This document shows positions 26,467-35,650 of a stretch of 64,000 nt of DNA, one piece after another (position 1 is the stretch's first letter; each line of letters opens with the position of its first letter). A program made the position numbers and the translations under genes. The stretch is from JACVRW01 sp963846505 (GTDB lineage Bacteria > Actinomycetota > Thermoleophilia > Solirubrobacterales > Thermoleophilaceae), in NCBI GenBank assembly GCA_963846505.1, contig CAWJWD010000001.1, positions 62,001 to 126,000 on the forward strand, read 5' to 3'. Below the pieces are notes generated by a model, which did not search any database, was not told the origin of the DNA, and saw only the letters and a list, made by a program, of their open reading frames with translations.

Positions 26467-29298
26467 CTACCTGCGGGCGCAGGGCGTATCCATCTTCACG
26501 GGCCTGCTGAGGCGCTTGCCGCTATGCGCGTCCAAGATGCTGGACGTGACCTGCTTCCTCCGGCAGAGGTTTCCGCGGCTGACAGTGAGAATTCCCCCAC
26601 TCCCACCCTTGATCGTCAACTCGAACCGGCTCACGGGCGCATCCGGCACCACCGGGAACGTCGTCACCAAGCGTCCGTCCTTGTCGACGTTGGTCTCACC
26701 CCGAACGTTCAGGGAGACCTCCCCACGCAGAGCAACCAGCAGCGTCGGCAACGTTCGAATGCGACGACCGAGCTTGCTGATCCGCACGTTCTTCACGAAA
26801 TACACGCGGCCCTTCAGAGGCCGGTTGAGCAGAGGCGTCCTCGCCACCGCCGACCCCACGATCGAGCTCCTCGGACAGCGAGGGTCGGCTTTCCGTCCTT
26901 CTTCGAATTCGCAGAGCTCATCCGACTTCGGGTTGTTCGGGTCCAGCGCGAGGGACAACGGCAAGGTCACCTTGACCTTGCGAATGTGAGCTTGGTTTCG
27001 GTCTTGGGTGACGACCGTCTTCAGACCGGGATGCTTTCCACCAGTGATCTGGCCCTTGCCCGTCAATCGCATGGTCATCTTGGGCGAGAATGGCAAGGAT
27101 CCGCAGTTGCCTACCTCGAACCGCTCCGCACCGTTGGCCCTGGCCCCCGTGTCCGCCACGAACGTCGCGTTGATCCGCTTGGTCGCGCAGCTCGTCGGGT
27201 TCAACGTGAACCCGGGCCGATCTATCGCGACATGGGCCGTACGCAACCGTAGGGGGACGCCCTTCACAACCCTCGGCAGGGGGTCACTGACTACCGTTAG
27301 GTGCCCATCCGTCGGATCGACGTAGATCGCCTGCCGCACCACCACCATGCCAAGGTCGAACGGACCTGCGACGGCTCGAACGGCGACGGCCAGGCCGTAT
27401 GGCGCGCCGCGATAGGGGCCGGTGAGAGATACCGATCCCTTGACGTAGTAGGGATGCGCACCGGTACCGGCACCCACGGTCGCGGTACCCACACGCGACT
27501 CGAGGGGACAGCGTCCCGCTTCAGCCTGAGCGGATCCGCACAGGGGGACGTCCTTCAGCCTCGCCAACAACCCCCCTGGCAGCGTCACGCCCACGCCGCT
27601 CAGATACTGCTCGCCGTCCTGACGCGCGAACGCGACCGAAAACGGGCTGAAGGCACCACCGGTCGTGTTGGCTCCGCCCGCCGTGAAGCTCGGGGCGAAG
27701 CCTCGCGCGCCAACGCACGCGAGCCCGAAGTCGTCCGCCGGCGAACTCGTTTGCCCGCCCCACGAAGCCATGGCCGATTGGACTAGATGGGGACCGCAGG
27801 TCGGCGGGGTGGCCAAGGGCGCCCGATCTCCGCCCTTGAGTCGTACGGCGATGTTGGACACCGGTACCTGCGGATTGTCGTCGAACGTGGCCTCGAGCCG
27901 ACCGTTGTCGGCGTCGGCCCTCACGTTGCCGCGCAGCTTGACGGCGATGCCTCGCTCGGTGTTGTTCAAGGTCACGAAGATCCGGAACAGATCGCCGGAT
28001 TCCGGGTCGTCGCTCTTCTGGCTGCCTACGAACAGCTCTCCCCGCAACTGCTCCTTCAGCAGGGGAGTCACGGCCGTCGCCGAACCGATCTTCGATGCCT
28101 CCGGACACGATGCCGGCGCAGCCCGACCGATGCCAAGCTGTTCATCCGTACATGCCTGCAATCCGTTGGCCGACGAAGGATTTACCGTCAGCCCCTCTGG
28201 AAAGGCGATCGCGACGCGCTTGAGATGCGCGGAAGACAAGCCTGCCGGATTGAGGATGGCATCCTGCGACATGGCCAGAGCCACCTCGAGTCCCGTCGAG
28301 GAGTCGGGCCGCGTGGAGTCTGGACGAACGTCCAAGGCCGACTGGAAGGGCAGCTTCTCGCAGCCGGTCACGCCAACCTCCTCACCCCACTCTGCCGGCG
28401 CCAGCGGATAGCCGGGGGGCTTGTGGCTTAGGAAGCTCGCCTGGTCGCCCGGGATGCCCGGCACCCAGGACGACACGTCCAACAGCGTCTCGAGGCCGAC
28501 ACCCGGAGGGGTGCATTTGGTCGGATTGGTGATGAAGGCGCTGAGCGAGCCGGTTACGCTGCTCGGACGCAACAGCGGGAGCGGATCGTTGGGGTCGCAG
28601 TCGGGCAGCGGTTCGTCCTCGGTGAGCGCCGGAAAGCCCATGCAACGCAATGCGTCATGCGAAGGGTCCGCTGGAACGCCCCACAACGTCACCTCGCCGC
28701 CTAGCACGGGTTGGGCTTGCGAAATCTTTCGGACGCGCACGCGGATGCCGTAGTCGCCGTCGTTGCGAACGGTCGCATCGAGGTACGTGCGCTGGTTGGC
28801 GATCGAGAAGCCAAACTGAGCCGCCACCCCGGGCGGCGGCTCCAAGGCAAAGACCGGAGCCGCGAACCGCCGTACCAATCCGAGCTGGTTGTTGGTTGCC
28901 ACCGCCCGGCCCACGATGCTCGCCACCGGGCAGAACTCGCTCGCGGAGGCCTCTGGCAAGAGCTCCTCATCCGAGGGAATGCGTCGATCCTTCGGGCACG
29001 CAGGGACAGCCATTGGATTGCCGATGAACCCTGGCGGCAGATCGACGATCACGTCCTTGAGCTCCCCGCCGTCGGGGTAGGCAGTCCCGTTCACGATCTG
29101 CCGGTTCAACGAGAAGCTAGTGGAGGCGATGGCCGGATGACCGCCTGCTTGGGTAAACGCCTGCCCCTGGACATCGAGCACCGCCCCGTCGAAGGCAGCT
29201 ATCCCGAAGTCTGCCCGAGCCGACGACCCCAGTGCGCTGACCGACATGGCCGTGAAGGCCGCACACACCGCAGCCCTCCGTAGACTCACACGCCGCAT
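26467..29298 (-). CDS. Large secreted surface protein B2 (family B)
   Basis: 943 aa and intact, so it is the reference for the family in this window. ATG at 29298 touches the C2 stop (TAGATG). Signal peptide to SSARA, then DFGIAAFDGAVLDVQGQAFT. Family landmarks follow in order: QAGGHPAIASTSFSLN, VDLPPGFIGNPMAVPACP, FALEPPPGVAAQFGFS, NPSSANGLQACTDEQLGIG, SKIGSATAVTPLLKEQL, LTGPYRGAPYGLAVAVRA, AGPFDLGMVVVRQAIYVDP, FTLNPTSCA, and the tail GNLCRRKQV to TPCARR. The motif order suggests repeated beta-sandwich units. No enzyme signature; exported structural or binding role is inferred. Confidence 0.87.
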   Translation of the reverse strand: MRRVSLRRAAVCAAFTAMSVSALGSSARADFGIAAFDGAVLDVQGQAFTQAGGHPAIASTSFSLNRQIVNGTAYPDGGELKDVIVDLPPGFIGNPMAVPACPKDRRIPSDEELLPEASASEFCPVASIVGRAVATNNQLGLVRRFAAPVFALEPPPGVAAQFGFSIANQRTYLDATVRNDGDYGIRVRVRKISQAQPVLGGEVTLWGVPADPSHDALRCMGFPALTEDEPLPDCDPNDPLPLLRPSSVTGSLSAFITNPTKCTPPGVGLETLLDVSSWVPGIPGDQASFLSHKPPGYPLAPAEWGEEVGVTGCEKLPFQSALDVRPDSTRPDSSTGLEVALAMSQDAILNPAGLSSAHLKRVAIAFPEGLTVNPSSANGLQACTDEQLGIGRAAPASCPEASKIGSATAVTPLLKEQLRGELFVGSQKSDDPESGDLFRIFVTLNNTERGIAVKLRGNVRADADNGRLEATFDDNPQVPVSNIAVRLKGGDRAPLATPPTCGPHLVQSAMASWGGQTSSPADDFGLACVGARGFAPSFTAGGANTTGGAFSPFSVAFARQDGEQYLSGVGVTLPGGLLARLKDVPLCGSAQAEAGRCPLESRVGTATVGAGTGAHPYYVKGSVSLTGPYRGAPYGLAVAVRAVAGPFDLGMVVVRQAIYVDPTDGHLTVVSDPLPRVVKGVPLRLRTAHVAIDRPGFTLNPTSCATKRINATFVADTGARANGAERFEVGNCGSLPFSPKMTMRLTGKGQITGGKHPGLKTVVTQDRNQAHIRKVKVTLPLSLALDPNNPKSDELCEFEEGRKADPRCPRSSIVGSAVARTPLLNRPLKGRVYFVKNVRISKLGRRIRTLPTLLVALRGEVSLNVRGETNVDKDGRLVTTFPVVPDAPVSRFELTIKGGSGGILTVSRGNLCRRKQVTSSILDAHSGKRLSRPVKMDTPCARR

Positions 29299-31401
29299 CT
29301 ACCGCCGCCTTCCACGCTTCTTGACCGACTTGTGCTTGGGTACGCACTGAGCTCGTGCCTTGCCCTTGCCCTGCTTGCGCACGAAGCCGCGAGCGCATCT
29401 CTTGGCCCTACGGCTCTTGCTCCCCTTCTTTGGGGGTGTGGTGTTACCACCGCCCAAGAACGTGGACGTCGCGGGACCAGCGAACGCGGGCGGGATCGGG
29501 CCAGGACCCTGGCAAGCATCGCCTTCGCACAAGAGCGGCGGCTCGCTGTCTGGGAACCCACCTCCCACGCGGGCGTCATACATGTCGGCCTGGTCGTCCT
29601 GATCGGCCTTGACCAGTCGCTCGCGAGTGATAAAGAAGACGTCGCGTCCATCGGCGCTCGCATCGACGAACTGCGATCCGCGAGCACCTTGGCCGCTCGA
29701 GATGAGAGACAGTTCGCCCTGCCTCCACTCGTACACGTCAGACTTGCCGTTCGCGTCACGCTCGACCAGCGCCTGGTCGGTCTCGAAGATGACCGAGCGC
29801 CCGTCTGCGGAGAGATTCCTCGGGAGACGGGGCGGATTGGACGGGAACGACGCCAGTCCCGGCTTGGCTGGGAAGAAGACCGCATCGCTCGTGGACGCTG
29901 GCTTCGACTGATCGCACGACACGCAGCTCAGCTCCTGGCTGACGGCATCGTAGAGGTACACCTGCCGGGTACCAGCGTTGTCATAATTCGTCAGTTGCGC
30001 CGCGGAGACGAACGCCAACTGCGAACCATCGGCGGTAGTGCGAGCGTCCCGATACCGCATGTAGACAGGACTCGCTCGGATGAAGGACCAGACGGGGAAA
30101 TCGAGCCCGTTCAGCGTAGCGATGTAGTGAACTCCCCCAGCCTCCGTCCATTCGTACAGATTGGGCTCGCCGGCACGAGCTTCGCCCGTCAATGCGCCCG
30201 AGGCAACGAAGTACACATGCTCGAGGTCATCGGAAGCGGCCGCCAGTCCAAGATACGGCGCCACTCCACCGCCCCCTGGAGCTCCGGTCGTCAGATCGGT
30301 GATTCGCTGGCCCTCAGGCGCGGTCCTGTCCCATAGGTATACGTCCTCTGCCCCGGGCTGCACCGCAGAGTCCTCGGTCAGCTGCTCTCCGCTGCTAAAC
30401 AGCGCCCGGGTCCCGCTCTCGGCTTCGGCCGCCCAGAACACCGCGGGTCGAGCCTCCAGAGGATTCGCCCCCGCACGCTCGGAGACGGAGACCGGGATCG
30501 TCGTGCCGTCCTCCCGGACGTACAGCGTGGAGTTTGCGAACTCATCGCTGAAGAACACCCGATGCCCGTCGTTGGACACAAGGTGATCACCGGGGTGAAA
30601 GCTTCCCAGGGACACCGCTCGAGCCCCACCGAAGCCCTTTGCAGCAGGCTCACCGTTTGGTAGCTCGCTGACAAACTCCAGATTGCCGTTAGACCACTTG
30701 TATACGGCCGAAGCCGAGCCCGTCCCGCCCGGCGGGGGACCATCCTCCGTGAGCTGGCGCCCTTGCGACGTAAATACCACGGTGCTCATGTCATCCGATG
30801 CGCCCGCTACCTCGAACCGGACTCGTACGCCGTTGCCGTCGTCCGGAGGCAGGGTCGTCCACGGCTTGCTCACGAGCCGCCAATCGGGAGCCGAGGCATC
30901 CCAGGAATACAGGCCCCAAGACCCGCTCAGAGCTGCAGCGTCTTCAGTGAGACGAACGTTGGTGATGGCCAAGGCCCGTCGAAGATCGGTAGAGAGCAAC
31001 GGCACCCGCGTCACGTCGAGAACTCCTGGTTCCAGGGTCTCGGCCTCGAATCGGGGATTGATGCCGTGCGTCAACCAGCCCGTGCTGGTACGAGTGCTGA
31101 CGTACTGGGCGTACGGGGCACCAGAGGCGATGTCCGCGAACTGCGAGCTACCCGAATATGCAACGGCGCCGCCCCCTTCCGCCGCGGCGGACGTAGCCCA
31201 GTCCTGCACCAGCGTGTCTCGATTCAGGTCCCCACCGTTCTTGTCTTGGGGGGACACGAGCTCATACCCGCGCGACGGGACCTGCGCGGAAACGGGCGGT
31301 GCTAAGCAGACCAGAAACAATCCGACTAGTCCGACCACGCAGAGGCGCTGCACGCCACCTCGGCCGGCCTGCTGCCCCCCGGTGCTCCTACCCTTCCTCA
31401 C
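29299..31401 (-). CDS. Secreted beta-propeller protein C2 (PD40/TolB-like)
   Basis: 700 aa from the GTG at 31401, after a GAGGAG site. The signal peptide ends PPVSA; RGYELVSPQDKNGGDLNRD opens the propeller, as in C1. Blades show SNDGHRVFFSDE, TADGSQLAFVSAAQ, SADGRSVIFETDQ and SADGRDVFFITRERLV. The conserved end segment DDQADMYDARVGGGFP and CEGDACQG precedes a basic tail with two cysteines (KRCARGFVRKQGKGK, then QCVPKHK). About 55% identical to C1 by eye. Co-transcribed with B2, the same pairing as C1-B1. Confidence 0.88.
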   Translation of the reverse strand: MRKGRSTGGQQAGRGGVQRLCVVGLVGLFLVCLAPPVSAQVPSRGYELVSPQDKNGGDLNRDTLVQDWATSAAAEGGGAVAYSGSSQFADIASGAPYAQYVSTRTSTGWLTHGINPRFEAETLEPGVLDVTRVPLLSTDLRRALAITNVRLTEDAAALSGSWGLYSWDASAPDWRLVSKPWTTLPPDDGNGVRVRFEVAGASDDMSTVVFTSQGRQLTEDGPPPGGTGSASAVYKWSNGNLEFVSELPNGEPAAKGFGGARAVSLGSFHPGDHLVSNDGHRVFFSDEFANSTLYVREDGTTIPVSVSERAGANPLEARPAVFWAAEAESGTRALFSSGEQLTEDSAVQPGAEDVYLWDRTAPEGQRITDLTTGAPGGGGVAPYLGLAAASDDLEHVYFVASGALTGEARAGEPNLYEWTEAGGVHYIATLNGLDFPVWSFIRASPVYMRYRDARTTADGSQLAFVSAAQLTNYDNAGTRQVYLYDAVSQELSCVSCDQSKPASTSDAVFFPAKPGLASFPSNPPRLPRNLSADGRSVIFETDQALVERDANGKSDVYEWRQGELSLISSGQGARGSQFVDASADGRDVFFITRERLVKADQDDQADMYDARVGGGFPDSEPPLLCEGDACQGPGPIPPAFAGPATSTFLGGGNTTPPKKGSKSRRAKRCARGFVRKQGKGKARAQCVPKHKSVKKRGRRR

Positions 31402-31477
31402 CCATCGCTCCTCACACGGGTACGCGCGCTAAGTAGCTATAAGCTCGCGCCACGCCGATTCGACTCCCTTGAGAGGG

Positions 31478-31506
31478 ACTGTAGACGACCTCGTTTGCAG
31501 AGTCAA
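31478..31506 (-). promoter_or_regulatory. Promoter of the C2-B2 operon
   Basis: TTGACT (31506-31501), 17 bp, TACAGT (31483-31478). The spacer shares CTGCAAACG and the end CGTC with the C1 promoter. Confidence 0.7.
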
Positions 31507-31565
31507 CGACCGGGATCTGGAGATGGCTCGCACGACCGCTCATTTCCCATGCCGCCCTATCAACC

Positions 31566-31810
31566 CCCGCTGAGATCAAAGCGCCTCAGCCCCGCGGAGT
31601 CTCCGCCAGAGGCGGACATCGAATCCAAACACGGGTTTCATATACGACGTCAACTGCCCCCACCCGAGAGCCGCGCGGGGACCCCCCCGACCCAAGGCAA
31701 CTCCTCCAGAATTTCCGCTGATACGAGAGGCGTCCTCTAGCCGAACGGAAAGACCCAACGGCGAATTCGGAGGCAGATACATCACCTCCGAGAGACTCAC
31801 CGTCTCATAG
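31566..31810 (+). pseudogene. Decayed family A gene, C-terminal half only
   Basis: From CTGAGATCAA near 31570 the DNA follows the second half of A4: a stretch encoding YDVNCP, then GEFGGRYITSERLTVS and TAG at 31808. The reading frame is broken in the middle and the whole 5' half, including signal peptide and promoter, is gone. AGA codons survive. It occupies the place divergent from C2 where the other cassettes have a live family A gene. Confidence 0.8.
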
Positions 31811-31984
31811 CCCCGGACTCCAACGCAGGTTCCGTCGAATCTGCGGCGCGCCCGGAAACGGCCCTGGATCAGTTACCCGTCCGGGGTCAGCCGTTGGGCG
31901 TAATGCGTGGCGCCAGCAGGCTGCCCAGGCGAAGAATCAGGACGTTCGATGCCTATGAATGCTTGAGTGCAGGACAAAGTCTCA

Positions 31985-32012
31985 TTGACTTTAGAATCCC
32001 CGATCATGTATA
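31985..32012 (+). promoter_or_regulatory. Promoter of family E gene E2
   Basis: TTGACT (31985-31990), 16 bp, TGTATA (32007-32012). Same -35, spacing and -10 pattern as E1. Confidence 0.65.
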
Positions 32013-32066
32013 AGAACTCATCACAGTTGATGACGACTTAGACGGTCGTCGAAAGGAGCAATCAAA

Positions 32067-32885
32067 GTGCTTAGCTTCCGAAGGGCCCTGCTTGGGGCCT
32101 TGATGGCGTGCATCCTGGCGGCAGTTGCAGCGCCGTCCGCGTCCGCCATCGATCCGAGATACAGAGCATGGGCAGGCTGCCCCGATGCAGCAAACGTCGG
32201 CACCTGCATCAGAGCCGACACCAGAGGCGGCAACATCCAACTCGGCACGACCAACGTCCCGATCAACCAGGTCGTGACCCTCAGCGGCGGCCTCGACGCC
32301 ACATCGCCAGGAGACGCCATCAACGTCCCCTACACCGCCCAAGGCGGCCTCACGGGCAACCCCCTCTCGGTTCCGGGTGGTCTGGCGGGGTTGACCGGCA
32401 TCAGCGAGGTGATCCTCAACATCATCACCTTCGGCGCCAACAGAGTCTACGCCCAGGCGCAGCTCGTCGGAACGCCACAACTCACATTCAACAATTTCGG
32501 GCTGACGATGCCGATCAAGGTCAACCTGCTGAACCCGTTCATCAGAGCAGGCTGCTCCATCGGCAACGCCGCCAACCCGATTAGACTCAACCTCACCATC
32601 GGCACGACCGCCCCACCGGCGCCCAACAGACCCATCACCGGCCACGAGCCGACCAGCGTCGGCGGAGACCCAGCGGACGCCAACATCCTCCTGTTCACCG
32701 ATATCAAGCACGTTGACAACTCGTTTGCCGCGCCCAGATCCTACACATGCGATCTGCTCGGCTTCGGACTCATCAGCGGCCTGATCGACTCCAGAGTCGG
32801 CCTCCCCTCCGCCGCCGGCAGAAACGCAGCCGTCCTCGACAGAACCGACATCCGCCTCATCAGCTCCGACTACGTCTACCCCTAG
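32067..32885 (+). CDS. Secreted protein of unknown function E2 (family E)
   Basis: 272 aa, GTG at 32067 after GAAAGGAG. Signal peptide to PSASA, mature start IDPRYRAWAGCPDAANVGTC. It is a close paralogue of E1; both end in a run SRVGLPSAAGRN, a TDxR strand and a final YP. Conserved cysteines are kept. The two proteins differ mainly in the loop after GGLD and near the C-terminus. Mature-part arginines are AGA with very few exceptions. Its own promoter and a 13 bp terminator make it a single-gene unit. No domain recognised. Confidence 0.85.
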   Translation: MLSFRRALLGALMACILAAVAAPSASAIDPRYRAWAGCPDAANVGTCIRADTRGGNIQLGTTNVPINQVVTLSGGLDATSPGDAINVPYTAQGGLTGNPLSVPGGLAGLTGISEVILNIITFGANRVYAQAQLVGTPQLTFNNFGLTMPIKVNLLNPFIRAGCSIGNAANPIRLNLTIGTTAPPAPNRPITGHEPTSVGGDPADANILLFTDIKHVDNSFAAPRSYTCDLLGFGLISGLIDSRVGLPSAAGRNAAVLDRTDIRLISSDYVYP

Positions 32886-32912
32886 GGCAGACCCCAACGG
32901 GAAGCAACACCC

Positions 32913-32943
32913 GGCGCCCCGACCCAACCAGGGTCGGGGCGCC
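32913..32943 (+). terminator. Terminator after E2
   Basis: GGCGCCCCGACCC, loop AACCA, GGGTCGGGGCGCC: a perfect 13 bp stem, followed by ACTTTGTTG. A near-identical copy lies at 34667-34697. Confidence 0.8.
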
Positions 32944-33213
32944 ACTTTGTTGCTGACCTTGCCTAAAGCCACGGCGTTCGTCCACCCGCGCTGCCGTCGT
33001 GCTTTCCCTTACTCATCTCATCGGCCAGTTCCTGCGCGTAGCTACCTCAGCCCGGTGCTACGGCGATCGATTTTCCGTCCAAGGAGCCGAGTAGATGACC
33101 CGTTGCAAGCCCCCCATCAAAGACCGAAGGGCCCGTGGACGCTGGCGGTGCCTCTTCTCCACTATTCAGTTATGAACGCATTGCTCTTTCTAAAGCATTT
33201 GGTAGTCTTTCTA

Positions 33214-33385
33214 TTGTTGATGATGACTAGATCATCTTATCCTTGTTATCCATACAAACCTTGAGAGGAGGCGCCCCTCGAGCTTTGCCCCGGCATGTCG
33301 GTCCGGTCCGCGCCCGGCGCAAATGGGACTGACTTAGCAGATGTATCTCTACTTCGTACGAGCACATAAACACCGAGAGGACTAT
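33214..33385 (+). promoter_or_regulatory. Leader and possible promoter of A3
   Basis: A weak TTGTTG (33214-33219)-N17-TTATCC pair may be the promoter. GAGAGGAGGCGCCCC at 33263 and TGTATCTCTACT near 33340 are shared with the A2 leader; the first also with A4. The start codon lies about 120 nt after the GAGAGGAGG element. Confidence 0.4.
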
Positions 33386-33970
33386 ATGAAACGCATATCC
33401 GGCGGTCTGCTGCTCACGACCGCACTGCTCACCGCCTTGGCGGTATCCGTCTCCCCAGCAAACGCAACCATCACACCCGCGGGTGCAACCGTCAACGCCA
33501 GCTCGACTGACTCCCAACTCGCCGTTGCCGGCGTCACGGTCAGATGCGCGCTCAGCACCTTCACCGGCAGAATCTCCGCGGATGGCCTGAGCGCCTCAGG
33601 CGAGCTCCACTTCTTCGCGCTGGGGGGTAGAACCACATGTAGCTCCCAGTTCGGCACCTCATGTGAGGTCACCACAGGAAGCGGAAGACCCACAACCATC
33701 ACAGTGAGATCAACCGGCTCAACCGCGAGAACCTCCGCCACCGGCGACGTCGTACTAGACGCAGACTTCACATACAACGTCAACTGCGCCACCCAGAGAG
33801 TCACCTGCACAGTCTCAGGATCCCAGACCCTAAGAGGCGGGGGAGTCCTCCTCCAAGGCCCTCCGACCAGAATCCACGCCGACACCAGAGACGTCGTCTG
33901 CGGGCCAGAGAGACTCAGAGGTGAATTCAGAGGCAGATACACCCTCAGACAGGCACTAACCATCTCATAG
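33386..33970 (+). CDS. Small six-cysteine secreted protein A3 (family A)
   Basis: 194 aa. The ATG at 33386 follows GAGAGGACTAT; an in-frame ATG at 33341 lies in the leader and lacks a ribosome site. Signal peptide MKRISGGLLLTTALLTALAV to SPANA; mature start TITPAGATVNASSTDSQ. Six cysteines (VRC, TTC, TSC, VNC, VTC, VVC). All 15 mature arginines are AGA, while the signal peptide uses CGC. It ends RYTLRQALTIS. Closest to A2 and A4. Possibly a surface or matrix protein; function unknown. Confidence 0.86.
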   Translation: MKRISGGLLLTTALLTALAVSVSPANATITPAGATVNASSTDSQLAVAGVTVRCALSTFTGRISADGLSASGELHFFALGGRTTCSSQFGTSCEVTTGSGRPTTITVRSTGSTARTSATGDVVLDADFTYNVNCATQRVTCTVSGSQTLRGGGVLLQGPPTRIHADTRDVVCGPERLRGEFRGRYTLRQALTIS

Positions 33971-33980
33971 TCTTTACACA

Positions 33981-34017
33981 CCGGGGCGGGCCCGCACGTT
34001 GTGCGAGCCCGCCCCGG
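33981..34017 (+). terminator. Terminator after A3
   Basis: CCGGGGCGGGC pairs with GCCCGCCCCGG; an inner CGCAC-GTT-GTGCG hairpin sits in the loop. Ten bp after the stop. Confidence 0.7.
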
Positions 34018-34338
34018 GTCTATGCGACCGCGGTACCCCACCCTGGCCCCGAAGGCCCCTGCTGCCATGATCCCTTTCTCATTGGCGCGTAACATCCAGC
34101 CCCGTGCTAACCGGCCGATTCGACTCTCCAAGGAGCCGCCCCCGTTTGTCAGAGCTCCCACCAGTCGAACGACCCGACATGGGGCACTGGCGATACCCGT
34201 CTCTACTTTCTATAAGCCCTTGAGCGAGGAGCGCCCTCTGAACTTCCCGCTGGTATGTCGGCCAATCCGCACCTGGTGCAAAACAAGCCGATCGCCCCGT
34301 TTGCATCTCCGATGGCAGGACATAATTGAGCGGACGAC

Positions 34339-34639
34339 ATCACACGCACATCTGGTGGCCTTCTGCCCACGACCGGCTGCTCACCCCTGACAGTAGTCGC
34401 CTTCCCAGCAACTGCGGCCATTACACCCGTGGGTGCAACCGTCAATGCGCTCGACCGACCCGATGTTGGTCGCCATGCTGCCAGAGAGTGCCTGCGCATT
34501 CTCAGAACCTAAGAGGCGCGGGGCCCTGATCCAAGGCAATCCCTCTAGAGTCAACTTCGACGAGAAGACATCCTCTGCGGGACGGAAAGACTCAGAGCCG
34601 AATGCAGAGGCAGAGACTTACACACGCGGGGCCGCCTAG
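34339..34639 (+). pseudogene. Decayed family A gene with lost start and internal deletion
   Basis: The former start has become ATC at 34339; the codons after it follow A3 (TCTGGTGGCCTTCTG for SGGLL, ATTACACCCGTGGGTGCAAC for ITPVGAT). After about 110 bases the middle of the gene is missing, and similarity resumes at TCAGAACCTAAGAGGCG, the QTLRG region, and continues to AGAGGCAGA. The final codons are replaced: the remnant ends at the stop and terminator of a family E gene (TAG at 34637). A GAGCGAGGAGCGCCC leader element remains at 34221. Confidence 0.78.
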
Positions 34640-34705
34640 GGCAGACCCCGACGGGAAGCAACCCCCGGCGCCCCGACCCAACCAGGGTCGGGGCGCCACT
34701 TTGTT
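34637..34705 (+). repeat. Displaced copy of the E2 stop codon and terminator
   Basis: 34637-34705 matches 32883-32951 over 69 bases with about two or three mismatches, from the TAG through the 13 bp terminator (34667-34697) to ACTTTGTT. Outside this segment the two places differ. The hairpin is intact and may still act as a terminator. Confidence 0.8.
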
Positions 34706-34762
34706 CTCTCGATCGCCGCCGCGTTCTGCCAGTAGCGATGCTAACGTCTAGACTCTAAGTGA

Positions 34763-34791
34763 TTGACTTTTCCCAACTATTGAACTAATAT
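34763..34791 (+). promoter_or_regulatory. Promoter of A4
   Basis: TTGACT (34763-34768), 17 bp, TAATAT (34786-34791), near consensus. The leader is about 185 nt with AGAGGAGGCGCCCC at 34851, 130 nt before the start. Confidence 0.65.
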
Positions 34792-34980
34792 GTGCGGGCG
34801 GCACTTGGTGCCGTCAGCCAATCTTCTCACCATCGCTACCTCACGGCCGGAGAGGAGGCGCCCCCTCAAGCTACGGACTTGCTTTGCCCCCTCGACAGGT
34901 CAGCCAAATCTGCGCTCGCGCAATGAACTGACTTACCACGAGAATGATCTCGTTCGCACGACGCATACCGAGAGGACCAT

Positions 34981-35565
34981 ATGAAAAATATATCCGGCAA
35001 TCTGTTGCTCATGATCGCACTGCTCACCGCCCTGGCGGTAGCCGCCTCCCCAGCAACCGCAACCATCACACCCGCGGGTGGAACCATCAACGCCAGCTCG
35101 GTCGACTCCCTATTCGCCGTTGGCGGCGTCACAGTCAGATGCACGACCAGCACCTTCGTCGGCAGAATCTCCGCGGACGGCCTGAGCGCCTCAGGCGAGC
35201 TCCACTTCTTCGGGCCAGCAACAAGAACCACATGTATTTCCCAATTCGGCACCTCATGCGACGTCGTCACAGGAAGCGGAAGACCCACAACCATCACACT
35301 GAGATCAACCGCCTCAACCGCAGGCAGCTCCGCCGTCGGCGACATCGTGCTGGACGCAGACTTCACAGAGAACATCAACTGCCCCACCATGAGAGTGACC
35401 TGCACAATCTCAGGATCCCAAACCCTAAGAGGCGGGGTAGTCTTCCATCAAGGCCCTCCCTCTAGATTCCACTTCGACTCCGCAGACGTGATCTGTGGGC
35501 CGGAGAGAATCAGACTAAGATTAGGAGGTAGATACACCATCAGACAGAGAGTAACCATCTCATAG
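34981..35565 (+). CDS. Small six-cysteine secreted protein A4 (family A)
   Basis: 194 aa, ATG at 34981 preceded by GAGAGGACC. Signal peptide MKNISGNLLLMIALLTALAV to SPATA, mature start TITPAGGTINASSVDSL. Six cysteines as in A3 (VRC, TTC, TSC, INC, VTC, VIC). It ends RYTIRQRVTIS. Arginines in the mature part are AGA. Has the clearest promoter of the family. Function unknown. Confidence 0.86.
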   Translation: MKNISGNLLLMIALLTALAVAASPATATITPAGGTINASSVDSLFAVGGVTVRCTTSTFVGRISADGLSASGELHFFGPATRTTCISQFGTSCDVVTGSGRPTTITLRSTASTAGSSAVGDIVLDADFTENINCPTMRVTCTISGSQTLRGGVVFHQGPPSRFHFDSADVICGPERIRLRLGGRYTIRQRVTIS

Positions 35566-35574
35566 TCTTCGGTA

Positions 35575-35605
35575 GGTGGGGCCCGCACAATATGTGGGCC
35601 CCACC
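35575..35605 (+). terminator. Terminator after A4
   Basis: GGTGGGGCCC and GGGCCCCACC with an inner GCAC...GTG part and an A/T-rich loop, 9 bp after the stop. Confidence 0.65.
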
Positions 35606-35650
35606 GGCCGTCTCTCTAGGGACTTGACACTGATTTATATTTACTTCAAC

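Noticed and set aside
33295..33369. 24-codon leader peptide (MSVRSAPGANGT...) upstream of A3
   Set aside because: The SD-like element is over 20 nt from its ATG, and A4 and A2 leaders do not keep the frame.
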